A DNA stretch of 64,000 nucleotides from Aquimonas sp964586455 (lineage in GTDB: Bacteria > Pseudomonadota > Gammaproteobacteria > Xanthomonadales > Xanthomonadaceae), in contig CAZPHV010000002.1 in assembly GCA_964586455.1 (NCBI GenBank), forward strand, positions 135,355 to 199,354. The letters are read 5' to 3'. Positions 1-7,604 of the stretch are shown in pieces (position 1 is the stretch's first letter; each line of letters opens with the position of its first letter). The translations under genes and the position numbers were made by a program. Under the pieces are notes generated by a model. The model was given only the letters and a program-made list of their open reading frames with translations, was not told the DNA's origin and ran no database searches.

Positions 1-374
1 CCCTCATAGGTCACCGCATCGCAGAGCACGCTGCCGCCCTCGGGCAACAGATGCTGCAGACACAGCATCAGCCCGCTGCGCGCGCCATGGCAGGCGATGA
101 CGCGCTGCGGGGCCTGCACTGCGAAGCCGCAGCCGCTGGCCATCCAGGTGACCACCGCCGCCTGGTAGCGCTGCAGCAGTTCGGTTGAGGCGTATCCGCA
201 CAGCGCTTGCGGATTCGGCTGGTCCGCCAGGGCACGCAGCGTCTGCGCCATTCGGGCCGCGCCGACACGCAAGGGCGGCAGATTGATGCCGAGGTCCAGC
301 AGCGCGCCGGTGTCGCGTGTCGACGGTGATGCGTCAGCGGCGATTTCTGCTTCTTCTGTGCGCGTGCGATTCAT
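1..374 (-). CDS. Partial PLP-dependent aminotransferase, MocR/YdcR-like (N-terminal part only)
   Basis: The reverse strand is open from an ATG at 374 to the window edge, about 124 codons with no stop. The product contains LDLGINLPPLRVGA, then GYASTELLQRYQAAVVTWM, then CHGARSGLMLCLQHLLPEGG, then VLCDAVTYEG. That order (INLPP, Y..R..A..W, T/HGAxxGL, PGD/EGG, E.TYPG) is the start of the class I aminotransferase domain of MocR-type regulators. The PLP lysine would lie beyond the edge. MocR proteins normally carry a GntR winged helix of about 75 residues in front. I see none in any reverse frame between 375 and 680, so this may be a stand-alone aminotransferase-like protein or a regulator that lost its HTH. 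Divergent from egtB. Confidence 0.6.
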   Translation of the reverse strand, partial: MNRTRTEEAEIAADASPSTRDTGALLDLGINLPPLRVGAARMAQTLRALADQPNPQALCGYASTELLQRYQAAVVTWMASGCGFAVQAPQRVIACHGARSGLMLCLQHLLPEGGSVLCDAVTYE

Positions 375-681
375 CGCCGGATTCTGCTGCACATTGATGG
401 CGGCGCCCACCTGCGATTCGAGACCCCGGCGTGTCCCGCGGTCAGCGGCGGCGCTGCTGCATCGGCTTCGCATCCGTCCGATCCGTGCCGGGCCAGCTGT
501 CCACTGCAACTTCGTCGCCACACGCGGCTGCCCGATCCGACGCAGGTACGGGATCGCTTGCACCTTGCGGCAGCTTGATGGGGCTGCGAGAAGCGCTGCC
601 GTCGGTGATCTCGCACTGCGCTCACGCCCTGACGACACGCAAGTGCAGGAACATTACAGTTTGCGAGGTTAGACTCGGTCC
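375..681. other. Intergenic region between divergent aminotransferase-like gene and egtB
   Basis: About 307 bases that must hold the divergent promoters. A possible promoter for egtB lies just before its start: the stretch around 649-681 is the least GC-rich here, with TACAGTTTGC and TTAGACTCGGTCC, and TTAGACT could be a -10-like element. No convincing -35, operator or small gene was seen. Confidence 0.3.
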
Positions 682-1950
682 ATGACCAACGCAGCTCAGC
701 TCCCAGCGGACCTACCGCTGCCACTCGGTGCCGCCGATGTCGATCGCGCGCGTTGGGCTCAGCGAATCGCCGCCGTGCGCAACCGCAGCCTCTTGCTCGC
801 CGCCCCACTCAGCGACGAAGACCAGTGCGTGCAGAGCATGCCCGATGCGAGCCCGACCAAATGGCATCTGGCGCATACCAGCTGGTTCTTCGAGACCTTC
901 ATCCTGCTGCCGCGGGTGCCGGGTCTTGCGCCGTTTGACGAGCACTTCGGCTACCTCTTCAACTCCTACTACGAAGCCCTGGGCGAGCGTCAGCCGCGCG
1001 CCCAGCGCGGGCTGCTGACGCGCCCCTCCGCAACTCGGGTTCGGGCCTATCGCGCGCACGTGGATGAGCAGCTGCAGCGGTTCATCGAGCGCGCCGACAC
1101 GTCCCACTGGCAGTCGAGCCGACCGCTGCTTGAACTCGGCGAACAGCATGAACAGCAGCATCAGGAGCTGATGCTGACCGACATCAAGCATCTGCTGGCG
1201 CAGAACCCGCTCAAACCGGCCTATCGCCGCGCCGCAGACGATCAGGGTTCCGCTCTCCCGCGCATTCACCCCGCGCCGCTGCCGGCGCGCGCGGCGCGCT
1301 TCATCGAGCGCCCGCGGGCAATCGAGCGGATCGGCGCCGACGCTGAAGGTTTCGCCTTCGACAACGAAGGTCCGCGGCATGAGGCCCTGCTGCTGCCGCA
1401 CGCGGTCGCCGACCTGCCGGTGCGCGCGTCCGAGTTCGCCGAGTTCGTCGCCGACGGCGGCTACCGGCGGCCGGAACTCTGGCTCAGCGAAGGCTGGGCG
1501 CAGGTGCTGGCTGGCGCCATCGTCTCACCGTTGTACCGTGCATCTGCCGAACACTCAGAACACTTCAGCCTGCAGGGCCTGCAGCCCATCCATCCGGATG
1601 AGCCGGTCAGCCACCTGAGCTACTACGAGGCCTGCGCGTACGCGGCTTGGGCTGGCGCGCGCCTGCCTACCGAGTTCGAATGGGAGTCCGCCGCCCGCGC
1701 TGGCCTGCTTGAGGGCATCGGCGAAGTCTGGGAATGGACGGGCTCGGCCTATGCGGGCTATCCAGGGTTTGCGCCGGCGCCGGGTGCGGTGGGCGAATAC
1801 AACGGGAAGTTCATGGTCGGCCAGCAGGTGCTGCGCGGCAGCAGCTGCGTCACGCCGCCGGGACACGCTCGGGTGTCCTATCGCAACTTCTTTCCGCCGG
1901 CCGCGCGCTGGCAGTTCACGGGCCTGCGGCTCGCCAAGGACCTGACATGA
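682..1950 (+). CDS. egtB: Ergothioneine biosynthesis sulfoxide synthase EgtB
   Basis: 422-residue non-heme iron enzyme that couples trimethylhistidine (hercynine) to a thiol with O2 to form the sulfoxide intermediate of ergothioneine. The N-terminal DinB_2-type helical half shows SPTKWHLAHTSWFFETF (about residues 57-73) and HEQQHQELMLTDIKH (about 155-169), which supply the iron-binding histidines. The C-terminal formylglycine-enzyme-like half shows RLPTEFEWESAAR, GEVWEWTGSAY and VLRGSSCVTPPGHARVSYRNFF. Length and domain order are normal for EgtB. Its stop overlaps the egtD start (ATGA), so the two are translationally coupled. No egtC or egtE lies nearby, as in many proteobacteria. Confidence 0.93.
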   Translation: MTNAAQLPADLPLPLGAADVDRARWAQRIAAVRNRSLLLAAPLSDEDQCVQSMPDASPTKWHLAHTSWFFETFILLPRVPGLAPFDEHFGYLFNSYYEALGERQPRAQRGLLTRPSATRVRAYRAHVDEQLQRFIERADTSHWQSSRPLLELGEQHEQQHQELMLTDIKHLLAQNPLKPAYRRAADDQGSALPRIHPAPLPARAARFIERPRAIERIGADAEGFAFDNEGPRHEALLLPHAVADLPVRASEFAEFVADGGYRRPELWLSEGWAQVLAGAIVSPLYRASAEHSEHFSLQGLQPIHPDEPVSHLSYYEACAYAAWAGARLPTEFEWESAARAGLLEGIGEVWEWTGSAYAGYPGFAPAPGAVGEYNGKFMVGQQVLRGSSCVTPPGHARVSYRNFFPPAARWQFTGLRLAKDLT

Positions 1951-2957
1951 GCGTTCACAGCCTGCGTTCGACGACCCATGCGGCCACCGCGCCACGGCCC
2001 GTAGAGGACGTCGACACCGGCAGCTTCGCCGACGCGCTGCATGCAGCGTTGGCGCAGCGGCCCAAGCGGATTTCGCCGAAGTGGTTCTATGACGAGCGCG
2101 GCTCGGAACTGTTCGAGGCGATCTGCGAGCTGCCCGAGTATTACCCCACCCGCACCGAGCTCGGTCTGCTCGAAGCGCATGCGCAAGAGATCGCCTCGCT
2201 GATCGGGCCTCACGCCGAAGTGGTGGAGTTCGGCGCCGGCGCCAGTCGCAAGGTCCGTCTGCTGCTGGACGCGCTCGCCAAGCCTCGCCGCTATCTGCCA
2301 ATCGATATTTCCGGCGAGCACCTGGAAGTCTCGGTCGAACCGCTGCGCCGGGATTACCCCAAGCTGCTGGTGACGCCACTGGCGGCTGACTTCACCGAGC
2401 CGTTGAAGCTGCCGCCAATGGCGGATGCTGCGCAGGCCCGGATCGGCTTCTTCCCGGGTTCGTCGATCGGCAACTTCGAGCCCGCCGAAGCCGGAGCGCT
2501 GCTCGCACGCTTCGCTGCGATGTTGCGCGGCGGCGAGACGCGCCAGCGCGGCCTGCTGGTCGGCGTCGATCTGGTCAAGGCCCCGACGGTGCTGCACGCG
2601 GCCTACAACGATGCCGCCGGTGTCACCGCACGGTTCAACCTCAATTTGCTGGCGCGGGCCAATCGCGAAGCGGACGCGGATTTCGATCTCGCACGCTTCG
2701 AACACTATGCGTTCTACCAACCCGAGCAGCAGCGCATCGAGATGCATCTGCTGAGCTGCTGCGCGCAGACAGTACTGGTCAATGACCGCAGCTATGCGTT
2801 CGATGCCGGCGAGAGTCTGCACACCGAACGTTCCTACAAGTACACGGTGCGGCAGTTTCAGGCTCTCGCCCGCAAGGCTGGCTTCGAGCCAGAGCGGGTC
2901 TGGTGCGATGCCGATCAGCTGTTCAGCCTGCACTGGCTGGTGCTGCCGCCCGCCTGA
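1947..2957 (+). CDS. egtD: L-histidine N-alpha-methyltransferase EgtD
   Basis: 336 residues when started at the ATG overlapping the egtB stop, which I prefer to longer upstream readings because it gives a normal EgtD N-terminus. EgtD trimethylates histidine to hercynine with S-adenosylmethionine, the first ergothioneine step. Family marks: KRISPKWFYDERGSELFEAI, then PEYYPTRTELGLL, then the SAM-binding VVEFGAGASRKVRLLLDAL, then FFPGSSIGNFEP, and GVDLVKAP near the middle. The C-terminal SLHTERSYKYTVRQF and QLFSLHWLVLP are also typical. Together with egtB this gives a two-gene core pathway to a low-molecular-weight antioxidant thiol. Confidence 0.93.
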   Translation: MSVHSLRSTTHAATAPRPVEDVDTGSFADALHAALAQRPKRISPKWFYDERGSELFEAICELPEYYPTRTELGLLEAHAQEIASLIGPHAEVVEFGAGASRKVRLLLDALAKPRRYLPIDISGEHLEVSVEPLRRDYPKLLVTPLAADFTEPLKLPPMADAAQARIGFFPGSSIGNFEPAEAGALLARFAAMLRGGETRQRGLLVGVDLVKAPTVLHAAYNDAAGVTARFNLNLLARANREADADFDLARFEHYAFYQPEQQRIEMHLLSCCAQTVLVNDRSYAFDAGESLHTERSYKYTVRQFQALARKAGFEPERVWCDADQLFSLHWLVLPPA

Positions 2958-2982
2958 CATCTCCCCAGCTGAGGATTCCCGA

Positions 2983-3264
2983 ATGAAAGCGATCTGGAAC
3001 GGCGCGGTGCTGGCCGAAAGCGACGACACCGTGGTGGTCGAGAACAACCACTACTTCCCCGCGGAGGCGCTGAACCGCGAGTACTTCAAGCCCAGCGACC
3101 ACAGCAGCGTGTGTGGATGGAAGGGCACGGCGAACTACTACAGCGTCGAAGTGGACGGCCAGAGCAATCCCAATGCGGCCTGGTTCTACGCCGAGCCGAA
3201 AGAGCGCGCGGCGGCGATCCGCGGCCGGGTAGCGTTCTGGAAGGGCGTGCAGGTCCAGCCCTGA
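2983..3264 (+). CDS. DUF427 domain-containing protein
   Basis: 93 residues, cytoplasmic, no signal peptide. The sequence MKAIWNGAVLAESDDTVVVENNHYF..., SSVCGWKGTANYYSVEVDG and NAAWFYAEPKERAAAIRGRVAFWKGV is a textbook single DUF427 domain: W.G..lA.s, CpwKG.A.Yy, A.aW.Y..P. The biochemical function of DUF427 is not established. It starts 25 bases after egtD on the same strand, so it is probably the third gene of the ergothioneine operon. A role connected with that pathway is only an inference from position. Confidence 0.85.
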   Translation: MKAIWNGAVLAESDDTVVVENNHYFPAEALNREYFKPSDHSSVCGWKGTANYYSVEVDGQSNPNAAWFYAEPKERAAAIRGRVAFWKGVQVQP

Positions 3265-3424
3265 GGTGCAAACGCTCCGCGGCGCGCGTCCTTGGAGGCT
3301 GGGGGCAGACGGACTACCGATCAGCAGAGCAGTGCAGCTTTGAGCGCGCAGCCTTCAGGCTCAGCCAGGCGGACGATCGAAGCCTTCGGCCCAGCTGGAT
3401 GCGAGCACATGGCCGGCCGGCCGG

Positions 3425-3449
3425 CAGTGGGCAGGCTCGCCTGCCACTG
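3425..3449. terminator. Hairpin between convergent genes
   Basis: CAGTGG-GCAGG / CTCG / CCTGCCACTG forms a ten-pair stem with one bulged G and a tetraloop. It sits between the convergent DUF427 gene and the membrane-protein gene at 3517. No U-run follows on either strand, so it may be a weak terminator or a repeat-derived hairpin. Confidence 0.35.
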
Positions 3450-3516
3450 CAGTGTGCCTTCACCCATCACAACTGAGGACCACGCGCGCCGACAGCGCCG
3501 GCAATCTGTCCGCGGT

Positions 3517-3927
3517 TCAGCCGAGCGCGGCGCGCCGAAGCGCGTGCAGCCGATAGGTTGCGATCATCGCGCGTGCGTAGAGGTAGGCAAACAGCAGGCC
3601 GAAAGCAAGGCCACTTGGCTGACCGCTTTCCATGAAAACGAGCAGCTTTGAGGCGATAAAGTACAGCAGCATGACGGTCGCAGCCGCGCGACTGCGACGC
3701 CAGATGCCATAGGCGAGGCCGAAGATCAGACCAACATCGATCAGGTTCCATGCGTCCAGCCCAGCGCTCGAAGCACCCGCCATACCGGCCACGCTGCCTG
3801 CCAGCGTCAGTGCCCCCGAAAAGCAGGCCAGGAATGCCCCATGGCGAATATGCCGCACGAGCTGCTCCGGCTCGACGAATTGCTCCTGCGCGATCGCAGT
3901 GGAGGTGGCGGCGTAGGGATTGTCCAT
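3517..3927 (-). CDS. Small integral membrane protein, function unknown
   Basis: 136 residues starting MDNPYAATSTA, an N-terminus common in uncharacterised small Xanthomonadales membrane proteins (MDNPY...). Four hydrophobic segments can be seen: AFLACFSGALTLAGSVAGMA, NLIDVGLIFGLAYGIW, AAATVMLLYFIASKLLVFM and GLAFGLLFAYLYARAM. The last is followed by a basic tail RLHALRRAALG. I do not recognise a catalytic motif. It is followed downstream by nothing co-oriented and is preceded by anmK on the same strand, 72 bases away, so it could be a loosely attached last gene of that operon. Confidence 0.7.
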   Translation of the reverse strand: MDNPYAATSTAIAQEQFVEPEQLVRHIRHGAFLACFSGALTLAGSVAGMAGASSAGLDAWNLIDVGLIFGLAYGIWRRSRAAATVMLLYFIASKLLVFMESGQPSGLAFGLLFAYLYARAMIATYRLHALRRAALG

Positions 3928-3999
3928 TTGAATTCCGGAAGGTGCAGCGCAGGATCGGACATCGCGTCGACCGCTCAGCGATGTGGAGTGGACCCCAGA

Positions 4000-5139
4000 C
4001 TAAGGGTTCCACACTCCACCCAGCACCCGCGGCCCCGCCGCGCCGGTGGCCTCACAGAGATTGCCGGGCCGCCCGGCCAGGGTTTCGCGCGCCAGCCAGG
4101 CGAAGGTCATCGCTTCGACGAAGTCCGGATCCACACCGTGCGCCGCCGTGGACTCCACCGCGCGCGTCGGCATCTGCGCGGCCAGGCAGGTCATCAGCGC
4201 GGGGTTGTGGACGCCGCCGCCGCAGACCAGCACCCGCGCGCATTGCGGCTGCCAGCGTTGCACCGCGCCCGCGATGCTGGCGGCAGTGAACTCCAGCAGG
4301 GTGGCCTGCACGTCAGCGGGCGCGATCGATCCCTCCGGCATTTGCTGTTCCAGCCAGGCGAGATGGTAGCGATCGCGGCCGCTGCTCTTGGGCGGTTGTT
4401 CGGAGAGGTAAGCATCGGACAGCAGCCGCTGCAGCAGTTCCTCGACGACACGGCCCTCGGCGGCAAAAGCACCGCCGGCATCGAAGGCCTGGCCGCGATG
4501 GCGCAGGCACCAGGCATCCATCAGGCCGTTGCCTGGGCCGCAGTCGAAGCCAAGCACCGGCGCGTCGACGCCTGCGCTGTTGCCGCTGCCGTCCAGCAGG
4601 GTCAAGTTGGCGATGCCGCCGATATTGAGTATGGCGCGGGCTTCGTTGTCGTTGGAGAACACCGCACGATGGAAGGCCGGCACCAGCGGCGCACCCTGGC
4701 CACCGGCAGCAACATCGCGGCGGCGGAAGTCGGCGACCACGGTGCAGCCGGTGCGCTCGGCGATCCGCGAGGGGTCGCCGATCTGCAGGGTGAAGGGGCG
4801 CGGGCCACGCGGGCGATGGCGCAGGGTCTGGCCGTGCGAGCCGATCGCGCGCACGGCGCTGCGATCGAGCCTGAAGTCTTCGATGAGCGTGAGCGCGGCT
4901 TCGGCGAAGGCATCGGCGACTGCGGTTTCGAGCTCACCGAACTCGTCCAGCGAGATGAGCGGCTCGTGTTGGGAAACACGCAGTATCTGTGCGCGCAGCT
5001 CGGCATTCCATGCATAGGTGCGGCCGGCCACCAGCTGGACGTGGCTGCCGCGTAGCTCCACTGCGGCGACATCGATGCCGTCGGCGCTGGTGCCGGAGAT
5101 CAGGCCCAGGTAAAGGCCGTCCTCGCCCGCCATGGGCAT
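4000..5139 (-). CDS. anmK: Anhydro-N-acetylmuramic acid kinase AnmK
   Basis: 379 residues from the ATG at 5139 (a second ATG at 5133 is equally possible). The upstream peptidase gene ends at 5150, which makes any longer start unlikely. AnmK phosphorylates and opens 1,6-anhydroMurNAc released by peptidoglycan turnover, giving MurNAc-6-P for recycling. Seen: YLGLISGTSADGIDVAAVEL (phosphate-binding motif at the N-terminus), AIGSHGQTLRH, TVVADFRRRDVAAGGQGAPLVP, LNIGGIANLT, GFDCGPGNGLMDAW and VCGGGVHNPALM. Family length is normal. The peptidase-anmK gene pair is conserved in gammaproteobacteria and fits cell-wall remodelling plus recycling. Confidence 0.92.
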   Translation of the reverse strand: MPMAGEDGLYLGLISGTSADGIDVAAVELRGSHVQLVAGRTYAWNAELRAQILRVSQHEPLISLDEFGELETAVADAFAEAALTLIEDFRLDRSAVRAIGSHGQTLRHRPRGPRPFTLQIGDPSRIAERTGCTVVADFRRRDVAAGGQGAPLVPAFHRAVFSNDNEARAILNIGGIANLTLLDGSGNSAGVDAPVLGFDCGPGNGLMDAWCLRHRGQAFDAGGAFAAEGRVVEELLQRLLSDAYLSEQPPKSSGRDRYHLAWLEQQMPEGSIAPADVQATLLEFTAASIAGAVQRWQPQCARVLVCGGGVHNPALMTCLAAQMPTRAVESTAAHGVDPDFVEAMTFAWLARETLAGRPGNLCEATGAAGPRVLGGVWNP

Positions 5140-5149
5140 GCTGGGGCGA

Positions 5150-6580
5150 TCAGCGCGAAGCGAGTGCGCTGGCGGTGGCCTGCATCTGCTGCAGGCGCGC
5201 AAGCATCGGCTGCGACTGTTCGCGGAAGCGGGCCAGCTCGCCGGCCGGCAGCGGCTGTGGCTTGGGCATGGTCACCGTCAGCGGATCGCGGTGCACGCCG
5301 TGGACGCGGAATTCGTAGTGCAGATGCGGGCCGGAGGCCAGGCCCGAAGCGCCGACGTAACCGATGGTGGCGCCCTGGCTCACGCGCGCACCGGTCTTGT
5401 AGCTGGAGAAGCGCGACATGTGCGCGTACAGGGTGGTGACGCCGTTGCCGTGATCAAGGATGACGGTGCGGCCATAGCCGTTGCGCCAGCCGGCGAAGGT
5501 GATCCGACCGTCGCCGGCGGCCTTGATCTGGGTGCCGGTGGGCGCGGCGTAGTCGACGCCGCGGTGGGCGCGTACCGTGCCGAGTACGGGGTGCCGGCGG
5601 GCGTTCGAGAAGCGCGAGCTCAGGCGGGCGAAGTCGATCGGCATGCGCAGGAAGGACTTCTTCATCGGCCGGCCTTCGCCGTCGTAGTACTCGGTCTTGC
5701 CGTCGGCGAAGGTGTAGCGGAACACCTGGAAGGTCTTGCCCTGATTGACGAAGGTGGCCGCCAGGATGTCGCCCCCGCGCAGGCGTTCGCCATCGCGGTA
5801 GATGTCTTCATAGACCACGTGGAAGCTGTCGCCGACGCGCAGGTCCTGGGCGAAGTCGATGTCGTAGCCGAACACTTTGGCCATCTCCAGCATGCTGGCA
5901 GTGGACATGCCGGCGCGCTCGGTGGCTTCGGAAAGGGACTGGGTGATGGTTCCCGAGGCCATCTGCACGCGGCGCTGCACTTCGCGCTCGAGCTTCTCTT
6001 CGCGGATGCCGCCCTCTTCGACGTGCAGCACCACGCGGGTGGCCTCATCGCGGTCGAAACGCAGCGCCTTGAGGGCGCCGTCGGCATCGACATCAAACGC
6101 GAACTCGGCGCCGGGGCGGAAACGGGTCAGCGGCTCGCGCGCACCCGGGTGTTCCAGCAGGCGGTGCATCAGGGTCGCCGACAGGCCCTGCTGGGCGAAG
6201 ATCGCGCCGAGCGTCTGCCCGGGCTTGACCGTGACGACGTTCCAGTCCGAAGCCGCCGCGGGCTGCGGCGCACTGGCGACGCTGCCTTCGTCGGCGGCCT
6301 CCAACTGCGGAAGCTCGAGCTGTAGATACTCGCGCGCTGTGTTGCGCGGCTCCAGGCTGGCGCCAGCGAAGCCCGGAATCGTCAGCACCACGAAGGTCGA
6401 CACGGTGGCCAGCATGCTGGCCAGAAACCAGTGCTCTCGACGGAAGCGCGCGAGCGCGGACAGGGCGATGCGGGGTCGCTGCGTGGAGTCCACCGTGTGC
6501 GCTTCGGCGCTGGAGCTGCGGCGTATGGCCTGGGGTGAACGGGGCTGCGCGGCAGGTGGCGTCGAGTCGTTGGAATGCAC
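5150..6580 (-). CDS. M23 (LytM) peptidoglycan endopeptidase, MepM/OapA-like
   Basis: 476 residues from a GTG start at 6580. A basic cytoplasmic N-terminus is followed by one membrane anchor (WFLASMLATVSTFVVLTIPGF, about residues 51-71). Next comes an OapA/LysM-like region (NVVTVKPGQTLGAIFAQQG) and a long linker domain. The C-terminal LytM domain has HRGVDYAAPTGT (zinc H and D), LDHGNGVTTLYAHM and GPHLHYEFRVHG (H-x-H). It should cut peptide cross-links in peptidoglycan at the outer face of the inner membrane. Ten bases separate it from anmK. The AT-rich stretch 6625-6700 upstream is the likely promoter. In relatives tyrS often lies upstream; here trmL does. Confidence 0.9.
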   Translation of the reverse strand: MHSNDSTPPAAQPRSPQAIRRSSSAEAHTVDSTQRPRIALSALARFRREHWFLASMLATVSTFVVLTIPGFAGASLEPRNTAREYLQLELPQLEAADEGSVASAPQPAAASDWNVVTVKPGQTLGAIFAQQGLSATLMHRLLEHPGAREPLTRFRPGAEFAFDVDADGALKALRFDRDEATRVVLHVEEGGIREEKLEREVQRRVQMASGTITQSLSEATERAGMSTASMLEMAKVFGYDIDFAQDLRVGDSFHVVYEDIYRDGERLRGGDILAATFVNQGKTFQVFRYTFADGKTEYYDGEGRPMKKSFLRMPIDFARLSSRFSNARRHPVLGTVRAHRGVDYAAPTGTQIKAAGDGRITFAGWRNGYGRTVILDHGNGVTTLYAHMSRFSSYKTGARVSQGATIGYVGASGLASGPHLHYEFRVHGVHRDPLTVTMPKPQPLPAGELARFREQSQPMLARLQQMQATASALASR

Positions 6581-6722
6581 TGGCGAAGGCTCGCGACCGT
6601 ATAGGACGTCGCACCATAACCAGCTTGAATTCCCTGCGTCAAACCTTTGTTGCGAAAGGAAATTTTCTCGGCTGCGCTTTTAACTTGGGTTTAACGGAGT
6701 TCAGGCCCAGCCGTGTGCCGGG

Positions 6723-7187
6723 TCACACTCCACCGGCGAAGCCCTGCTGGCGCCAGGCTTCGAACACCAGCACCGCCACCGCGTTCGACAGGTTGAGACT
6801 GCGGTTGCCGGGGAGCATGGGCAAACGCAGCCGGGTGTCGGCGGGAACCGCGGCCAGCACCTCGGACGGCAAGCCGCGGCTCTCCGGGCCGAACAGGAAG
6901 GCGTCGCCGGGCGCGTAGGCAACCTCGTCGTAGCGTCGCTGGGCGCGTGTCGACAGCGCGAACAGGCGCGCCGGCTGCAGCGCGAGCAAGGCCTGATCCA
7001 GCGAGTCGTGCACCTGCAGCTCGGCGTATTCGTGATAGTCGAGCCCCGCCCGCTTCAGGCGCGCATCGTCGAGCTCGAAGCCGAGCGGTCGGATCAGATG
7101 CAGCCGCGCGCCTGCATTCGCGCACAGGCGGATCACATTGCCGGTGTTGGGCGGAATCTCGGGCTCGAAGAGCAGAACATCGAACAT
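6723..7187 (-). CDS. trmL: tRNA (cytidine/uridine-2'-O-)-methyltransferase TrmL
   Basis: 154 residues from the ATG at 7187, which yields the normal family start MFDVLLFEPEIPPNTGN. TrmL 2'-O-methylates the wobble nucleotide 34 of tRNA-Leu isoacceptors and is a SPOUT-class knotted enzyme. Visible SPOUT motifs: PNTGNVIRLCANAG, FLFGPESRGLPSEVL (SAM site) and RSLNLSNAVAVLVFEAWRQ (C-terminal knot). The length matches YibK/TrmL. It is divergent from ycgL. Confidence 0.92.
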   Translation of the reverse strand: MFDVLLFEPEIPPNTGNVIRLCANAGARLHLIRPLGFELDDARLKRAGLDYHEYAELQVHDSLDQALLALQPARLFALSTRAQRRYDEVAYAPGDAFLFGPESRGLPSEVLAAVPADTRLRLPMLPGNRSLNLSNAVAVLVFEAWRQQGFAGGV

Positions 7188-7319
7188 GCGCGGTTTCCTG
7201 CAAGAGGTTGCGGAGCGGGTAGGTGGCGGCGCGCATTGTGGCGTCAGCCGCCCGCCCTGCAGCGCGCAAACCCCGAAGTGGGTCACGCGGCGCTATTCTT
7301 CGCCCACCCCCGCCCCGTG

Positions 7320-7604
7320 ATGATGCCCACGCCCATGCGTTGCTATGTCTACCGCAGCGAAAAGCGCGCCGATACGTATGTCTATCTGCGCGAGGAAGGC
7401 GCTTTCGAGCTGCTGCCCGAAGCCCTGCGCGCCAGCCTGATGCCCTTGGTGGCGGCGATGGATTTCGAGCTCACTGAAGACCGCCGGCTGGCACGGGAAG
7501 ACACTGCGGTGGTGCGGGCCAACCTGCGCGAACTCGGCTTCCACGTGCAACTGCCGCCGCCGACCCACAACCTGCCGGACATGATGCCCGCGCATGGCGG
7601 CTGA
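7320..7604 (+). CDS. YcgL domain-containing protein
   Basis: 94 residues from the first of two adjacent ATGs at 7320; a start at 7335 (MRCYVYRSEKRADTYVYL) is closest to other family members. YcgL proteins are small conserved gammaproteobacterial proteins of unknown function. The diagnostic core CYVYRSEKRADTYVYL, LRELGFHVQLPPP and the short tail after NLPDMM are present. The last 11 bases overlap the start of the ankyrin gene, so the pair is probably co-transcribed and translationally linked. Confidence 0.82.
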   Translation: MMPTPMRCYVYRSEKRADTYVYLREEGAFELLPEALRASLMPLVAAMDFELTEDRRLAREDTAVVRANLRELGFHVQLPPPTHNLPDMMPAHGG

